Program-made: the position numbers and the translations under genes
Part shown: piece after piece, positions 51,204 to 59,029 of the stretch
Layout: the number at the start of each line of letters is the position of its first letter
Numbering within the stretch: position 1 is the stretch's first letter
Notes under the pieces: generated by a model
The model's database searches: none
Told to the model about the DNA's origin: nothing
What the model saw: only the letters and a program-made list of their open reading frames with translations
NCBI RefSeq assembly: GCF_037969765.1
Contig: NZ_CP150207.1
Location: 1,350,001-1,414,000 of the forward strand
Length of the DNA: 64,000 nt
DNA from: Paenibacillus sp. FSL W8-0186
Lineage (GTDB): Bacteria; Bacillota; Bacilli; Paenibacillales; Paenibacillaceae
Direction of reading: 5' to 3'

Positions 51204-51282
51204 CAAAATGTTGGTTTGCGATAAGTCTGCAGTAAGCGATTATACGGATTTATCTTTAGGTGAAATGGATGCTTTAGAAGAA

Positions 51283-51316
51283 AAAAGGCGATTCCTTAGG
51301 GAACCGTCTTTTTTTC
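51283..51316 (+). terminator. Intrinsic terminator
   Basis: AAGGCGATTCC pairs with GGAACCGTCTT (with G-T pairs), followed by TTTTTTTC. Confidence 0.75.
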
Positions 51317-51324
51317 TTGCTGTG

Positions 51325-51351
51325 TGTCACAAATCCGGCTCCTTTGCCGTC
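51325..51351 (+). promoter_or_regulatory. ECF41-type sigma factor promoter
   Basis: TGTCACA (51325-51331), 16-nt spacer, CGTC (51348-51351). Published ECF41 target promoters have TGTCACA at -35 and CGTC at -10. It lies 33 nt before the oxidoreductase start, and the gene two below encodes an ECF41 sigma factor, so autoregulation is expected. Confidence 0.75.
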
Positions 51352-51383
51352 CCATGGGAAACAGCATAAAGGAGTTGGGAAAG

Positions 51384-52583
51384 ATGAACGAATTAATATG
51401 CTTGGTTGTAGGCGGGGGTTACGCAGGAATAAATGCGATTCAATCTATCCGGCAAGCATTTCAAAAAGCAGGTGAGACAAGGAAGATACGAATTGTTCTG
51501 ATCGATAAGGAGCCCTATCATTTGCGGAAGGTGCTGCTCTTTAAGCCTGCTGCCCATCAGGAGGAGATCACGATTCCTTTTACGCGCATGTTTTCGGATA
51601 TCCAGGTTATTAGAGGAACTGTTGGAAGAATCGAGCATGATCAGAAGCAAGCTCGCTATCGGGATGGCGAAGGCAAGGAGCATACGCTTGCGTACGATAT
51701 TGCCGTAGTTACGGTTGGCAGCATCGTAAGGCGGCCTAAACCTGATCAGGGGGGGATCGCTTTAACGGAGCTGAAGGCGGCTGCGGCAATACGTCAGCAA
51801 TGGCAGGAGAATATGCGCCAGGCTGCAGAGGCGACGGATCCCGTGGAGAAGCAGCGGCTGCTGACTACGGTGGTGGCCGGGGCTGGCATTAGCGGAATCG
51901 AAAATTCGGCCGAACTGGCCTGGTTCATGCGCCAGGAAGCCGGGGCCCTGGAAATCGATCCGGAGATGATCAAGGTGTATTTGATCAATGCCCAGGCGAG
52001 GCTGTTCCCGGAGGGTCCTCTCAAAGTGGGGCGCAGGCTGGAACACAAGCTTCATAATTATGGCGTAACCGTGTTGCATGAAGTCAAGGCGCTTCAGGAA
52101 AAAGAGGGGATGGTGTCATTGTCAAGCGGCGAGGTTATCCCGGCGGGATTATGCGTGTGGACGCTAGGCTTGCTGCCGAATCCAGCACTAAGGGAGATGG
52201 GGCTGCCGCTTACGGCTGACGGGCAGGTTATCGTAGATGCAAGCTACCGGGTGCAAGGCATGCCGGGGATGTACAGCATTGGGGACTGCGCGAGAATCGT
52301 CGATCCGGCTACCGGCCGCGCTGACACCATGACATGCAAAGAAGGAGGCGCACAGGCGTCCAGATTGGGAGCGATTGTGCTGGCGGACTTGAACGGCCGC
52401 CCGGCTCCACAGCATAAGGGTTATATGGATGCGTACTGCTTCGGCTTGGGAGGGGAGCGGGGGATGGTCTGGACGCGGCAATGGGGGCTGGATATGATAA
52501 TTACAGGCAGGCTGGGTTGGAAAATTCGCCAATATACTTGGGATATCGCAAGCCTGTTGAAGCAGCCCCATCGGAAACCGTGA
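51384..52583 (+). CDS. NAD(P)/FAD-dependent oxidoreductase (type II NADH dehydrogenase-like)
   Basis: A 399-aa flavoprotein with two dinucleotide folds: the FAD motif LVVGGGYAGINAIQSIR at the N-terminus and the NAD motif VVAGAGISGIENSAELAWF near 172. A late FAD contact is GMYSIGDCARI. It resembles NDH-2/NADH:quinone oxidoreductases, which feed electrons into the quinone pool at the membrane surface. ATG 51384 follows AAAGGAG; the in-frame extension from 51324 covers the promoter and is rejected. It forms an operon with the ECF41 sigma factor 13 nt downstream and is the oxidoreductase partner expected for this sigma group. Confidence 0.87.
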   Translation: MNELICLVVGGGYAGINAIQSIRQAFQKAGETRKIRIVLIDKEPYHLRKVLLFKPAAHQEEITIPFTRMFSDIQVIRGTVGRIEHDQKQARYRDGEGKEHTLAYDIAVVTVGSIVRRPKPDQGGIALTELKAAAAIRQQWQENMRQAAEATDPVEKQRLLTTVVAGAGISGIENSAELAWFMRQEAGALEIDPEMIKVYLINAQARLFPEGPLKVGRRLEHKLHNYGVTVLHEVKALQEKEGMVSLSSGEVIPAGLCVWTLGLLPNPALREMGLPLTADGQVIVDASYRVQGMPGMYSIGDCARIVDPATGRADTMTCKEGGAQASRLGAIVLADLNGRPAPQHKGYMDAYCFGLGGERGMVWTRQWGLDMIITGRLGWKIRQYTWDIASLLKQPHRKP

Positions 52584-52596
52584 AAGGACGATGCCA

Positions 52597-53454
52597 ATGC
52601 ATGAGCTTTATGAAAAATACAGAAGATTGCTGTTTACTCTCGCCTACCAGTTGACCGGTTCGGCAGCGGATGCGGAGGATGCGGTACAGGAAGTATTCTT
52701 GAAGGTCTATGCCATGAATACGGACCATATCGAGGAGCCCAAAGCTTATTTATGCAAAATGGTGACGAATCGCTGCCTGGATTTACTGCGGTCGTCCCGG
52801 AAACGGCGCGAGCAGTATGTTGGCCCCTGGCTGCCCGAGCCCGTGCCAACGCCGGAAGAGGATGCCCTGCAAACGCTGATGCGCAATGAGCTCCTGTCTT
52901 ACGCTATGCTCGTTCTCCTCGAGCGATTGTCTCCAGCCGAACGGGCTGTCTTCGTGCTTCGCGAGGCGCTCGGGTTCGATTATTTTGAAATCGCCGGACT
53001 GCTGGACAAGAGCGAGGCGAATTGCCGGAAGCTCATGAGCAGGGCCCGGGGGAAGATGGGGGCTGACGCTGCCGGCATCCTAAACAACAGGGAAGCGACA
53101 GGTCAGCGCTGGGTTCAGGCCTTCTTGCAGGCGCTGGAGCAGGGGAATATGGATGTATTGTTAGCGATGCTTACCGAAGATGTCGTCGTTCTCTCCGATG
53201 GAGGAGGCAAAGTAGCGGCAGCAGTGCGTCCGATCACATCGCGGGATCATGTCAGCCGTTTCCTGCTTGGTTTAATGCGGCAGCTAGATCAGCAAGGGGA
53301 TGTTCATTTCGAGCTGGCTACGATAAACGGAGATACCGGCGTCATTGTTCGCTCGTCAGGCAGCATAGATACGATTGTACTGCTGCAAGTTGAAGACGGG
53401 GCAGCCCGAGGCATCTATTTTATTAGAAATCCGGATAAGTTAACGCATATGTAG
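52597..53454 (+). CDS. ECF sigma factor, ECF41 group (SigJ-like) with C-terminal SnoaL-like domain
   Basis: A 285-aa sigma factor. Region 2 (about 1-70) includes LTGSAADAEDAVQEVFLKVY, and region 4 (about 105-160) RLSPAERAVFVLREALGFDYFEIAGLLDKSEANCRKLMSRAR. A fused C-terminal domain (about 170-285) carries the ECF41 hallmarks DGGGK and NPDKL. In ECF41 the C-terminal extension controls core-polymerase binding in place of an anti-sigma factor; none is encoded here, in agreement. ATG 52597 fits AAAGGA 8 nt upstream better than ATG 52591. It probably transcribes its own operon from the 51325 promoter. Confidence 0.92.
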   Translation: MHELYEKYRRLLFTLAYQLTGSAADAEDAVQEVFLKVYAMNTDHIEEPKAYLCKMVTNRCLDLLRSSRKRREQYVGPWLPEPVPTPEEDALQTLMRNELLSYAMLVLLERLSPAERAVFVLREALGFDYFEIAGLLDKSEANCRKLMSRARGKMGADAAGILNNREATGQRWVQAFLQALEQGNMDVLLAMLTEDVVVLSDGGGKVAAAVRPITSRDHVSRFLLGLMRQLDQQGDVHFELATINGDTGVIVRSSGSIDTIVLLQVEDGAARGIYFIRNPDKLTHM

Positions 53455-53463
53455 CATAACGGG

Positions 53464-53493
53464 TTGACTTTAAATTTTACTATATGGTATATA
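53464..53493 (+). promoter_or_regulatory. htpG promoter
   Basis: TTGACT (53464-53469) and TATATA (53488-53493) are 18 nt apart, a good housekeeping promoter. The transcript would start at or just before the CIRCE element. Confidence 0.65.
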
Positions 53494-53503
53494 AAAGAAA
53501 GAA

Positions 53504-53530
53504 TTAGCACTCTGCGAACTTGAGTGCTAA
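53504..53530 (+). promoter_or_regulatory. CIRCE element (HrcA operator)
   Basis: TTAGCACTC-N9-GAGTGCTAA, a perfect match to the CIRCE consensus, located directly downstream of the -10 box of htpG. HrcA binding would repress htpG until heat stress. Confidence 0.95.
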
Positions 53531-53585
53531 CAAGGTGAAGGATCTAAGTAGCTAGAAGCAAAGGAACGAAAGGAGATTATTGTTC

Positions 53586-55460
53586 ATGGCAAAAAAGCAG
53601 TTTCAGGCGGAATCCAAAAGATTGCTGGAAATGATGATTAACTCCATTTATACACAAAGAGAAATTTTTCTAAGAGAGCTCATCTCCAATGCCAGCGATG
53701 CGATCGATAAAATATACTACAAGGCGCTGACCGACGACAATCTCGTGTTCAACCGCGAGGATTACTACATTAAAATTACGCCGGACAAGGAGAATCGCAC
53801 GCTGACGATTTCCGATACCGGGATCGGCATGACCGAGGAAGAGCTGGAGAACAACCTCGGGATTATTGCGAAGAGCGGCTCTTTGGCGTTCAAGAAAGAG
53901 AATGAAGCGAAGGACGGCCACAACATCATCGGCCAATTCGGTGTAGGCTTCTATTCGGCGTTTATGGTAGCTGACGTGGTAACCGTGATCAGCAAGCCGT
54001 TTGGCAGCGACCAAGCCTTCAAATGGGAGTCCGAAGGGGCGGACGGCTACACGATCGTTCCGTTCGACAAGGCGACGCCAGGCACCGATATTATTCTAAA
54101 AATTAAAGAGAACACGGAAGAGGATCAATACGATGAGTTCCTGGAAGAGTACCGTCTAAGAGCGATCATCAAGAAGTACTCCGACTTCATCCGTTATCCG
54201 ATCAAGATGGATGTAAGCGGACAACGTCCTAAGGAAGGCACGGAGAACGAGTTCGAGGAATACAAGGAAGAGCAAACGATCAACAGCATGGTGCCGATTT
54301 GGCGGAAAAATAAAAACGAGCTGACCGCAGAGGACTACGAGAATTTCTACCACGAGAAGCGCTACGGCTTCGACAAACCGCTGAAGCATATCCATATTAG
54401 CGCGGACGGCGCAGTCGTGTACAATGCGATCCTGTTCATTCCGGAGAACATTCCGTTTGATTACTATACGAAGGAATACGAGAAAGGACTGGAGCTGTAT
54501 TCCAACGGCGTGCTGATCATGGACAAATGCGGCGACCTCTTGCCGGATTACTTCGGCTTCGTCAAAGGGATGGTCGATTCCGAGGATCTGTCGCTCAACA
54601 TTTCCAGGGAGCTGCTGCAGCATGACCGTCAGCTTACGCTGATCGCCCGCAACATCAAGAACAAGATCAAGGGGCAGCTGCAAAGCATGCTGAAGGATGA
54701 AAGAGCGCAGTACGAGAAGTTCTACAATTCCTTCGGCCGCCAATTGAAATTTGGTGTGTACAACGACTATGGCATGCACAAAGAAGATCTTCAGGATCTG
54801 CTTATGTTCTACTCCTCCAAGGAGAAGAAGCTGGTTACACTGGATGAATACGTCTCGAGAATGCCTGAGGATCAGAAGTATATCTACTATGCTTCCGGCG
54901 AATCGATCGAGCGGATCGAGAAGCTGCCGCAGACGGAGCTTGTCGCCGATAAAGGCTATGAAATCCTGTACCTCACTGACGATATCGACGAGTTCGCGCT
55001 CAAGACGATTCTGAACTACAAGGAGAAGGAATTCAAATCGGTATCGAGCGGAGACCTCGGCATCGAGCCAGACGAGAAGGATCAGGAAACAGACGAGAGC
55101 AGCAACAAAGAGCTGTTTGAGGCGATGCAGGGCATTCTGGGCGGCAAAGTGAAGAGTGTTAAAGCCTCGAAGCGGCTGAAATCTCATCCGGTCTGCTTGT
55201 CGGCCGAGGGAGACCTATCGATCGAGATGGAGAAAATATTGAAGGCGATGCCGAGCGGCCAGGACGTTCAGGCCGACAAAGTGCTGGAAATCAACGTGAA
55301 CCACGAGGTGTTCCAATCGCTTAAGGCCGCGCATGAGAACGATAAGGAGAAGCTGAGCCTGTATACCAACCTGTTGTACAACCAGGCGCTGCTGATCGAA
55401 GGCCTGCCTGTGCAGGATCCGGTGGAATTTACGAATGATATCTGCAAAATCATGGTGTAA
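53586..55460 (+). CDS. htpG: Molecular chaperone HtpG (Hsp90)
   Basis: A 624-aa cytoplasmic Hsp90. The N-terminal ATPase contains [44 protein letters not shown] and [16 protein letters not shown]. The middle domain has the catalytic-loop segment [14 protein letters not shown] (Arg), and the C-terminal dimerisation domain ends at residue 624. ATG 53586 fits AAAGGAGA; an in-frame TTG at 53580 is less favoured. It refolds or remodels clients with DnaK under heat stress. It is preceded by a CIRCE element, so HrcA controls it together with groEL and dnaK, unlike B. subtilis htpG, which is not CIRCE-controlled. Confidence 0.95.
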   Translation: MAKKQFQAESKRLLEMMINSIYTQREIFLRELISNASDAIDKIYYKALTDDNLVFNREDYYIKITPDKENRTLTISDTGIGMTEEELENNLGIIAKSGSLAFKKENEAKDGHNIIGQFGVGFYSAFMVADVVTVISKPFGSDQAFKWESEGADGYTIVPFDKATPGTDIILKIKENTEEDQYDEFLEEYRLRAIIKKYSDFIRYPIKMDVSGQRPKEGTENEFEEYKEEQTINSMVPIWRKNKNELTAEDYENFYHEKRYGFDKPLKHIHISADGAVVYNAILFIPENIPFDYYTKEYEKGLELYSNGVLIMDKCGDLLPDYFGFVKGMVDSEDLSLNISRELLQHDRQLTLIARNIKNKIKGQLQSMLKDERAQYEKFYNSFGRQLKFGVYNDYGMHKEDLQDLLMFYSSKEKKLVTLDEYVSRMPEDQKYIYYASGESIERIEKLPQTELVADKGYEILYLTDDIDEFALKTILNYKEKEFKSVSSGDLGIEPDEKDQETDESSNKELFEAMQGILGGKVKSVKASKRLKSHPVCLSAEGDLSIEMEKILKAMPSGQDVQADKVLEINVNHEVFQSLKAAHENDKEKLSLYTNLLYNQALLIEGLPVQDPVEFTNDICKIMV

Positions 55461-55506
55461 TCCCTGATTTAATCCCTGATTTTACAATTGGATCAGCTTT
55501 AAGTTA

Positions 55507-55552
55507 AAATGACGGAAGGAGCTTTTGTTCTAAGCGCCTTTCGTCATTTTTA
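55507..55552 (+). terminator. htpG terminator
   Basis: AAATGACGGAAGGAGC pairs with GCGCCTTTCGTCATTT and is followed by TTATT. Confidence 0.85.
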
Positions 55553-55603
55553 TTGCCATGTTCAAGGATGCATGAGCTTATACAGGAAAGAGGTTGCTAT
55601 CAG

Positions 55604-55630
55604 ATGATTCATTACATTCGGTTGCGTTAA
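55604..55630 (+). CDS. RLR-type leader peptide upstream of the rRNA methyltransferase gene
   Basis: An 8-codon open frame reads MIHYIRLR and stops at TAA 55628. GGAAAGAGG lies 10 nt upstream, a good ribosome site. The Arg-Leu-Arg ending matches the macrolide-stalling +x+ motif of Erm leader peptides; the ErmD leader begins MTHSMRLR. The stop codon is only 4 nt before the stem of an intrinsic terminator. A ribosome stalled by a macrolide at the RLR codons would cover the start of this stem and allow read-through into the methyltransferase gene. This is inferred from sequence; expression is unproven. Confidence 0.6.
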   Translation: MIHYIRLR

Positions 55631-55634
55631 TGAG

Positions 55635-55703
55635 AGGTACAGAAGGATAACCCCGGGTTTTTAAGAATGAAGATGCCTGGGTTTATTTAACTGTGCCTTT
55701 TTT
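55635..55703 (+). terminator. Attenuator terminator in the rlmA leader
   Basis: AGGTACAG (55635-55642) pairs with CTGTGCCT (55691-55698) followed by six T residues. Inside, AACCCCGG (55649-55656) pairs with CCTGGGTT (55676-55683). A competing hairpin TCATTA/TAATGA (55609-55633) and an outer stem GTTAATGA (55626-55633) with TCATTAAC (55703-55710) share bases with the leader stop region. Confidence 0.7.
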
Positions 55704-55738
55704 CATTAACTCAATACGAATGAATGAGGTGCGATAGC

Positions 55739-56833
55739 ATGTTAATATTTCATACCATACCTGCCGGAACAGTCATTTGTCCGGTGTGCTCGGGTCCGCT
55801 AGATTTACAGGACAATAGTCTAATTTGCAAAAACCGTCATTGCTTTGATATCGCAAAGCAGGGGTACGTCAATTTCCTGCTGCAAGCTCCGAAGGAGAAA
55901 TACGACAAGCGATTGTTTCAATCGCGTGCCCGAGTTAGCCGGGCAGGGGTGTTTCGCGGGCTGACCGACCGCCTGGGCGAGATTGTCCGGAACGAGTTGG
56001 AGCGTCAGGACTTGAAGCGGCGAGAGAGTCGATCGCATGGGCTGAAGAAGCAAGGACTTCAGCAGCGAGAACGTCAGCAGCAGGAAATGCAGCAGCATCA
56101 ACTTCAGCGGCAAGCTGCCATGCAGCAGGAGCTGCAGAATAAAGTGCTTGAGCGACAGGCGCGGCAGCGGGGAGAGCTGGTACAACAAAAAGTGGTGCGG
56201 CCCAGCCTGGGTCAGAGTCCAGGGGAAAGGCAATGTACCGCTGCTGCGATACTGGATGCAGGCTGCGGAGAAGGCTCCCATCTATCGGCGTTGGTGCGCC
56301 ATCTGGCGGGCACGTCAGGGTGCAAGCTTGTCGCCGCAGGGATAGATATTTCCAAAGCCGGCATCCAATTGGCGGCTAAGGCCAATCCCGGAATGCTGTG
56401 GGGAGTTGCCGATCTTGCCAAATGTCCTTTTGCCAACGGTTCCTTCGATGTTATCCTGAACATCTTGTCCCCGGCGAATTACTCCGAGTTTCACCGTATG
56501 CTTGCGGATGATGGCTTGGTGATGAAGGTGATCCCGGGCACGGAGTATTTGCAGGAAATACGGCGGGCGCTGCATAGCGAGACAGCGCGGCGGACGTATT
56601 CCAATGACAGGACGGTTGAGCTGTTTCGCCGTCATTTTGAGCTTGTGGACATGCAGCAGGTAAAATACGAGCTTCTAATAGAGCAGAAAGATCTGGCGGA
56701 TTTGCTGCAGATGACTCCGCTGGCCTGGCAGGCCGGTGAGGAGCAGCTTCGCCTGATGCAGACGATGAACAAGCAGCCTGTCATAACCTTCGATTTTGTC
56801 ATTTTGATAGGCAGAAAGAGATATAAAAGATGA
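55739..56833 (+). CDS. rlmA: 23S rRNA guanine-N1 methyltransferase, RlmA/TlrB family, with a Gln-rich insertion
   Basis: A 364-aa SAM-dependent methyltransferase. The N-terminal zinc ribbon is C14-P-V-C17...C30-K-N-R-H34, followed by the family block DIAKQGYVNFLL. The SAM motif ILDAGCGEGSHLSAL is at about 171-185, and ILSPANYSEFHRML follows. RlmA enzymes methylate G745 or G748 in 23S rRNA helix 35; the G748 enzymes give tylosin-type macrolide resistance. Residues 86-165 are a highly polar Gln/Arg-rich coiled-coil insertion (QQRERQQQEMQQHQLQRQ) absent from usual 270-280-aa members. ATG 55739 follows GAGGTG. The upstream RLR leader peptide and terminator point to macrolide-inducible expression. 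Confidence 0.82.
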   Translation: MLIFHTIPAGTVICPVCSGPLDLQDNSLICKNRHCFDIAKQGYVNFLLQAPKEKYDKRLFQSRARVSRAGVFRGLTDRLGEIVRNELERQDLKRRESRSHGLKKQGLQQRERQQQEMQQHQLQRQAAMQQELQNKVLERQARQRGELVQQKVVRPSLGQSPGERQCTAAAILDAGCGEGSHLSALVRHLAGTSGCKLVAAGIDISKAGIQLAAKANPGMLWGVADLAKCPFANGSFDVILNILSPANYSEFHRMLADDGLVMKVIPGTEYLQEIRRALHSETARRTYSNDRTVELFRRHFELVDMQQVKYELLIEQKDLADLLQMTPLAWQAGEEQLRLMQTMNKQPVITFDFVILIGRKRYKR

Positions 56834-57502
56834 ACCAAAAAAGTGGGATGCAGGCAAGGAAGAAAAATGCTTCTGAAGAAATTGAAAGATGTCTGGTAGA
56901 AAGCTGCTTCGGAAGCATAGCATGTGATCGCCTTAAAGCTGCTTCGAGAGTTTAGGCATCCGGTCGCCTTTGTGATCGGATTCGTACCTCTTACGAATCT
57001 ATATAATCCAAGAAAACGGGGGGCAACAGCGATCGGGGAAGATTTGCGGAACTTGCCCCCCCCATCATTGTAGCAGCAGCACTTGTCGCGCATCCATTTC
57101 AATAGTTGTTTACATTTTTAAATGGATTTATAGCAGTTAGTTTCTACGCTAAGGAAGCGAAAGCAGATTTAAATGTATTTCATGTCATTAAAAGAAGGAA
57201 GAAGGCTATTTTGGGCTGGATTCTTGATTTTAGATGCATAAAATCCATCTACCCCTCTGAAACATTTGTTTAGAGCATGATTAGATACATGATTTCCATT
57301 TAGTTTACGACACAGCTTAGTGGACACGCAGCTTATATAAAATGAACTAATAAGTGGGATTGCAATGTTTCAACTTATAATAGTGAAAATATAAACGGAT
57401 CGGTTATAGATGAAAGGGAACCACAACCTTGGCAACAATGCAGGGCTGTGGTTCTTTTGCCAATATAGATTCTATGCCACTATAGGGATAGGAGAGATAA
57501 AG
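56834..57502 (+). other. Gene-poor spacer with several hairpins
   Basis: About 670 nt without a supported gene. It holds a direct repeat AAAGCTGCTTCG (about 56911 and 56936), a perfect hairpin GATTCGTA/TACGAATC (56979-56999), and a hairpin GGGGGGCAA/TTGCCCCCC (57018-57061) with a 26-nt loop. The rest is AT-rich and ends in the MocR promoter/attenuator region. A 41-codon frame starting in the rlmA stop overlap (56830) has no clear ribosome site or family. Confidence 0.5.
57376..57458 (+). promoter_or_regulatory. Promoter and putative attenuator of the MocR-family gene
   Basis: A perfect -10 TATAAT is at 57376-57381, with a weak -35. About 40 nt downstream GAACCACA (57418-57425) pairs with TGTGGTTC (57447-57454), followed by TTTT, a terminator 45 nt before the coding start. 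Transcription would mostly stop here unless the hairpin is opposed. No sensor domain was recognised. Confidence 0.5.
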
Positions 57503-58957
57503 ATGTATCAGGATTTCAAATTAGTGGAAGGCCGGCCGGCCTACGTTCAGGTAAAAGAATACTTGAAGCGCATGATCATGAAAAGCGTTCTCCAGCCGCA
57601 TCAGAAGCTTCCTTCAACCCGGGAGCTCAGCGAACTGATGAGCGTGAGCCGCAATACGATTATTTCGGCTTACCTGGGACTGGAGGAAGAGGGCCTGGTT
57701 TACACCGTGAAGGGGAAAGGGAGCTACATTGCCCAGATCACAGCTAGCGCGGCCGCGCCATCATGGCGGCTGGACTGGCAGGAGCGCATGAATGAACAAG
57801 CTCGGATGGCCGAGGCAATGGACCTGATGAAGCACGGCATACGCGCGGAGCGGGGCACGATTTCTTTTACGAGCATTGCCCCGAACGAGAAGCTGTTTGA
57901 TCTCGGCAACGTCAAGCGGGCGTTCCTTGACCGGATGGCGGTGGAAGGCGAAGTTCTGCTCAACTACGGTTACGCCAAAGGCTACAAGCCGCTAATTGAT
58001 CTGTTGAAGCAGTATATGGAGCAAAAAGGCGTGGACCTGGCGGGGAAGGATTTGCTCATTACGAACGGCTTCACGGAGGGCCTGGATTTGGTGCTGTCAT
58101 CCTTGACGAAGCGGAGCGGAGCCGTTATATGTGAAAATCCGACCCACCATACCGCGATCAAAAATTTGCGGCTGCATGGGTACGAGATCACTGGCATCGG
58201 CATGGAAAGAGACGGCATCGATTTGGAGCAGCTGGAGCAGGCTCTGCGGCGGCAATCCTTCGATTGTGCTTATTTGGTGCCTTCCTACCACAATCCGACC
58301 GGAATCGTTATGTCCCCGGAGAAACGGCTGGAGCTCATGAAGCTGCTGACCCGCTATCAGGTTCCCGTTATCGAAGACGGGTTCAACGAAGAGCTTCGCT
58401 ACTCCGGCTCCCATGTGTCTCCGCTGATCGCAGCGGTTGGCCAGGGCAATGGGGTAATTTATCTGGGCAGCTTCTCCAAGGTGCTGTTTCCCGGTCTCCG
58501 GGTAGGCTGGGTTCTGGCGGATCAGGAGCTGATCTACTATCTGGAAAGCCTGAAGCGGGCCCGCAGCATCCATACATCAACACTGGATCAATCGATACTT
58601 TATCAATATTTGCTCAATGGCAACCTGGATAAATATTTGCGCAAAGCCAGGACGGAATACAAACGGAAATACGAATGGACGAAGCAGTGCTGCGAAGCGT
58701 ATTTGCCATATAACCGGCTGACGGGAGACGGAGGATTGCATCTGTTCGTATCTTTCAGCGAAGGTGCGGATACGAGACAACTGCTGGAGATTTGCAAGCA
58801 GCGGGGCGTCATATTTACGCCGGGGGATATTTTCCATACGGATGGCACTGGGCAGCATACGATGCGGCTGGGCTTCTCCCGCGTAAGCGACGAGGACATC
58901 GAAGCGGGGATAAGGATCATCGGTGAAGCGGCCAGGGAGATGTTCACTCAAACGTGA
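57503..58957 (+). CDS. MocR/PdxR-type regulator (GntR HTH fused to aminotransferase-like domain)
   Basis: A 484-aa regulator. The GntR winged HTH (about 1-75) reads YLKRMIMKSVLQPHQKLPSTRELSELMSVSRNTIISAYLGLEEEG. A fold-type I aminotransferase-like domain follows (about 120-480), with NPTHHTAIKNLRLHG, SYHNPTGIVMSPEKRLELM and the PLP lysine in GSFSKVLFPGLRVGW. Such proteins sense PLP or PLP-amino acid adducts. ATG 57503 follows TAGGAGAG; an in-frame ATG at 57410 precedes the hairpin and is rejected. The aminotransferase downstream is a likely target or partner. Confidence 0.9.
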   Translation: MYQDFKLVEGRPAYVQVKEYLKRMIMKSVLQPHQKLPSTRELSELMSVSRNTIISAYLGLEEEGLVYTVKGKGSYIAQITASAAAPSWRLDWQERMNEQARMAEAMDLMKHGIRAERGTISFTSIAPNEKLFDLGNVKRAFLDRMAVEGEVLLNYGYAKGYKPLIDLLKQYMEQKGVDLAGKDLLITNGFTEGLDLVLSSLTKRSGAVICENPTHHTAIKNLRLHGYEITGIGMERDGIDLEQLEQALRRQSFDCAYLVPSYHNPTGIVMSPEKRLELMKLLTRYQVPVIEDGFNEELRYSGSHVSPLIAAVGQGNGVIYLGSFSKVLFPGLRVGWVLADQELIYYLESLKRARSIHTSTLDQSILYQYLLNGNLDKYLRKARTEYKRKYEWTKQCCEAYLPYNRLTGDGGLHLFVSFSEGADTRQLLEICKQRGVIFTPGDIFHTDGTGQHTMRLGFSRVSDEDIEAGIRIIGEAAREMFTQT

Positions 58958-59029
58958 CCTCGCCTCAACCCTGTGGATGATGATTGATTCTCCAGCGGGA
59001 AGTAAATGAATGGGACGGAGTGGGCTGAA

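Noticed and set aside
54156..55187. 343-codon minus-strand frame within htpG
   Set aside because: Long antisense frame caused by codon bias of htpG; no ribosome site.
56632..57102. 156-codon minus-strand frame over the rlmA end
   Set aside because: Antisense to a confident gene; composition is that of a shadow frame.
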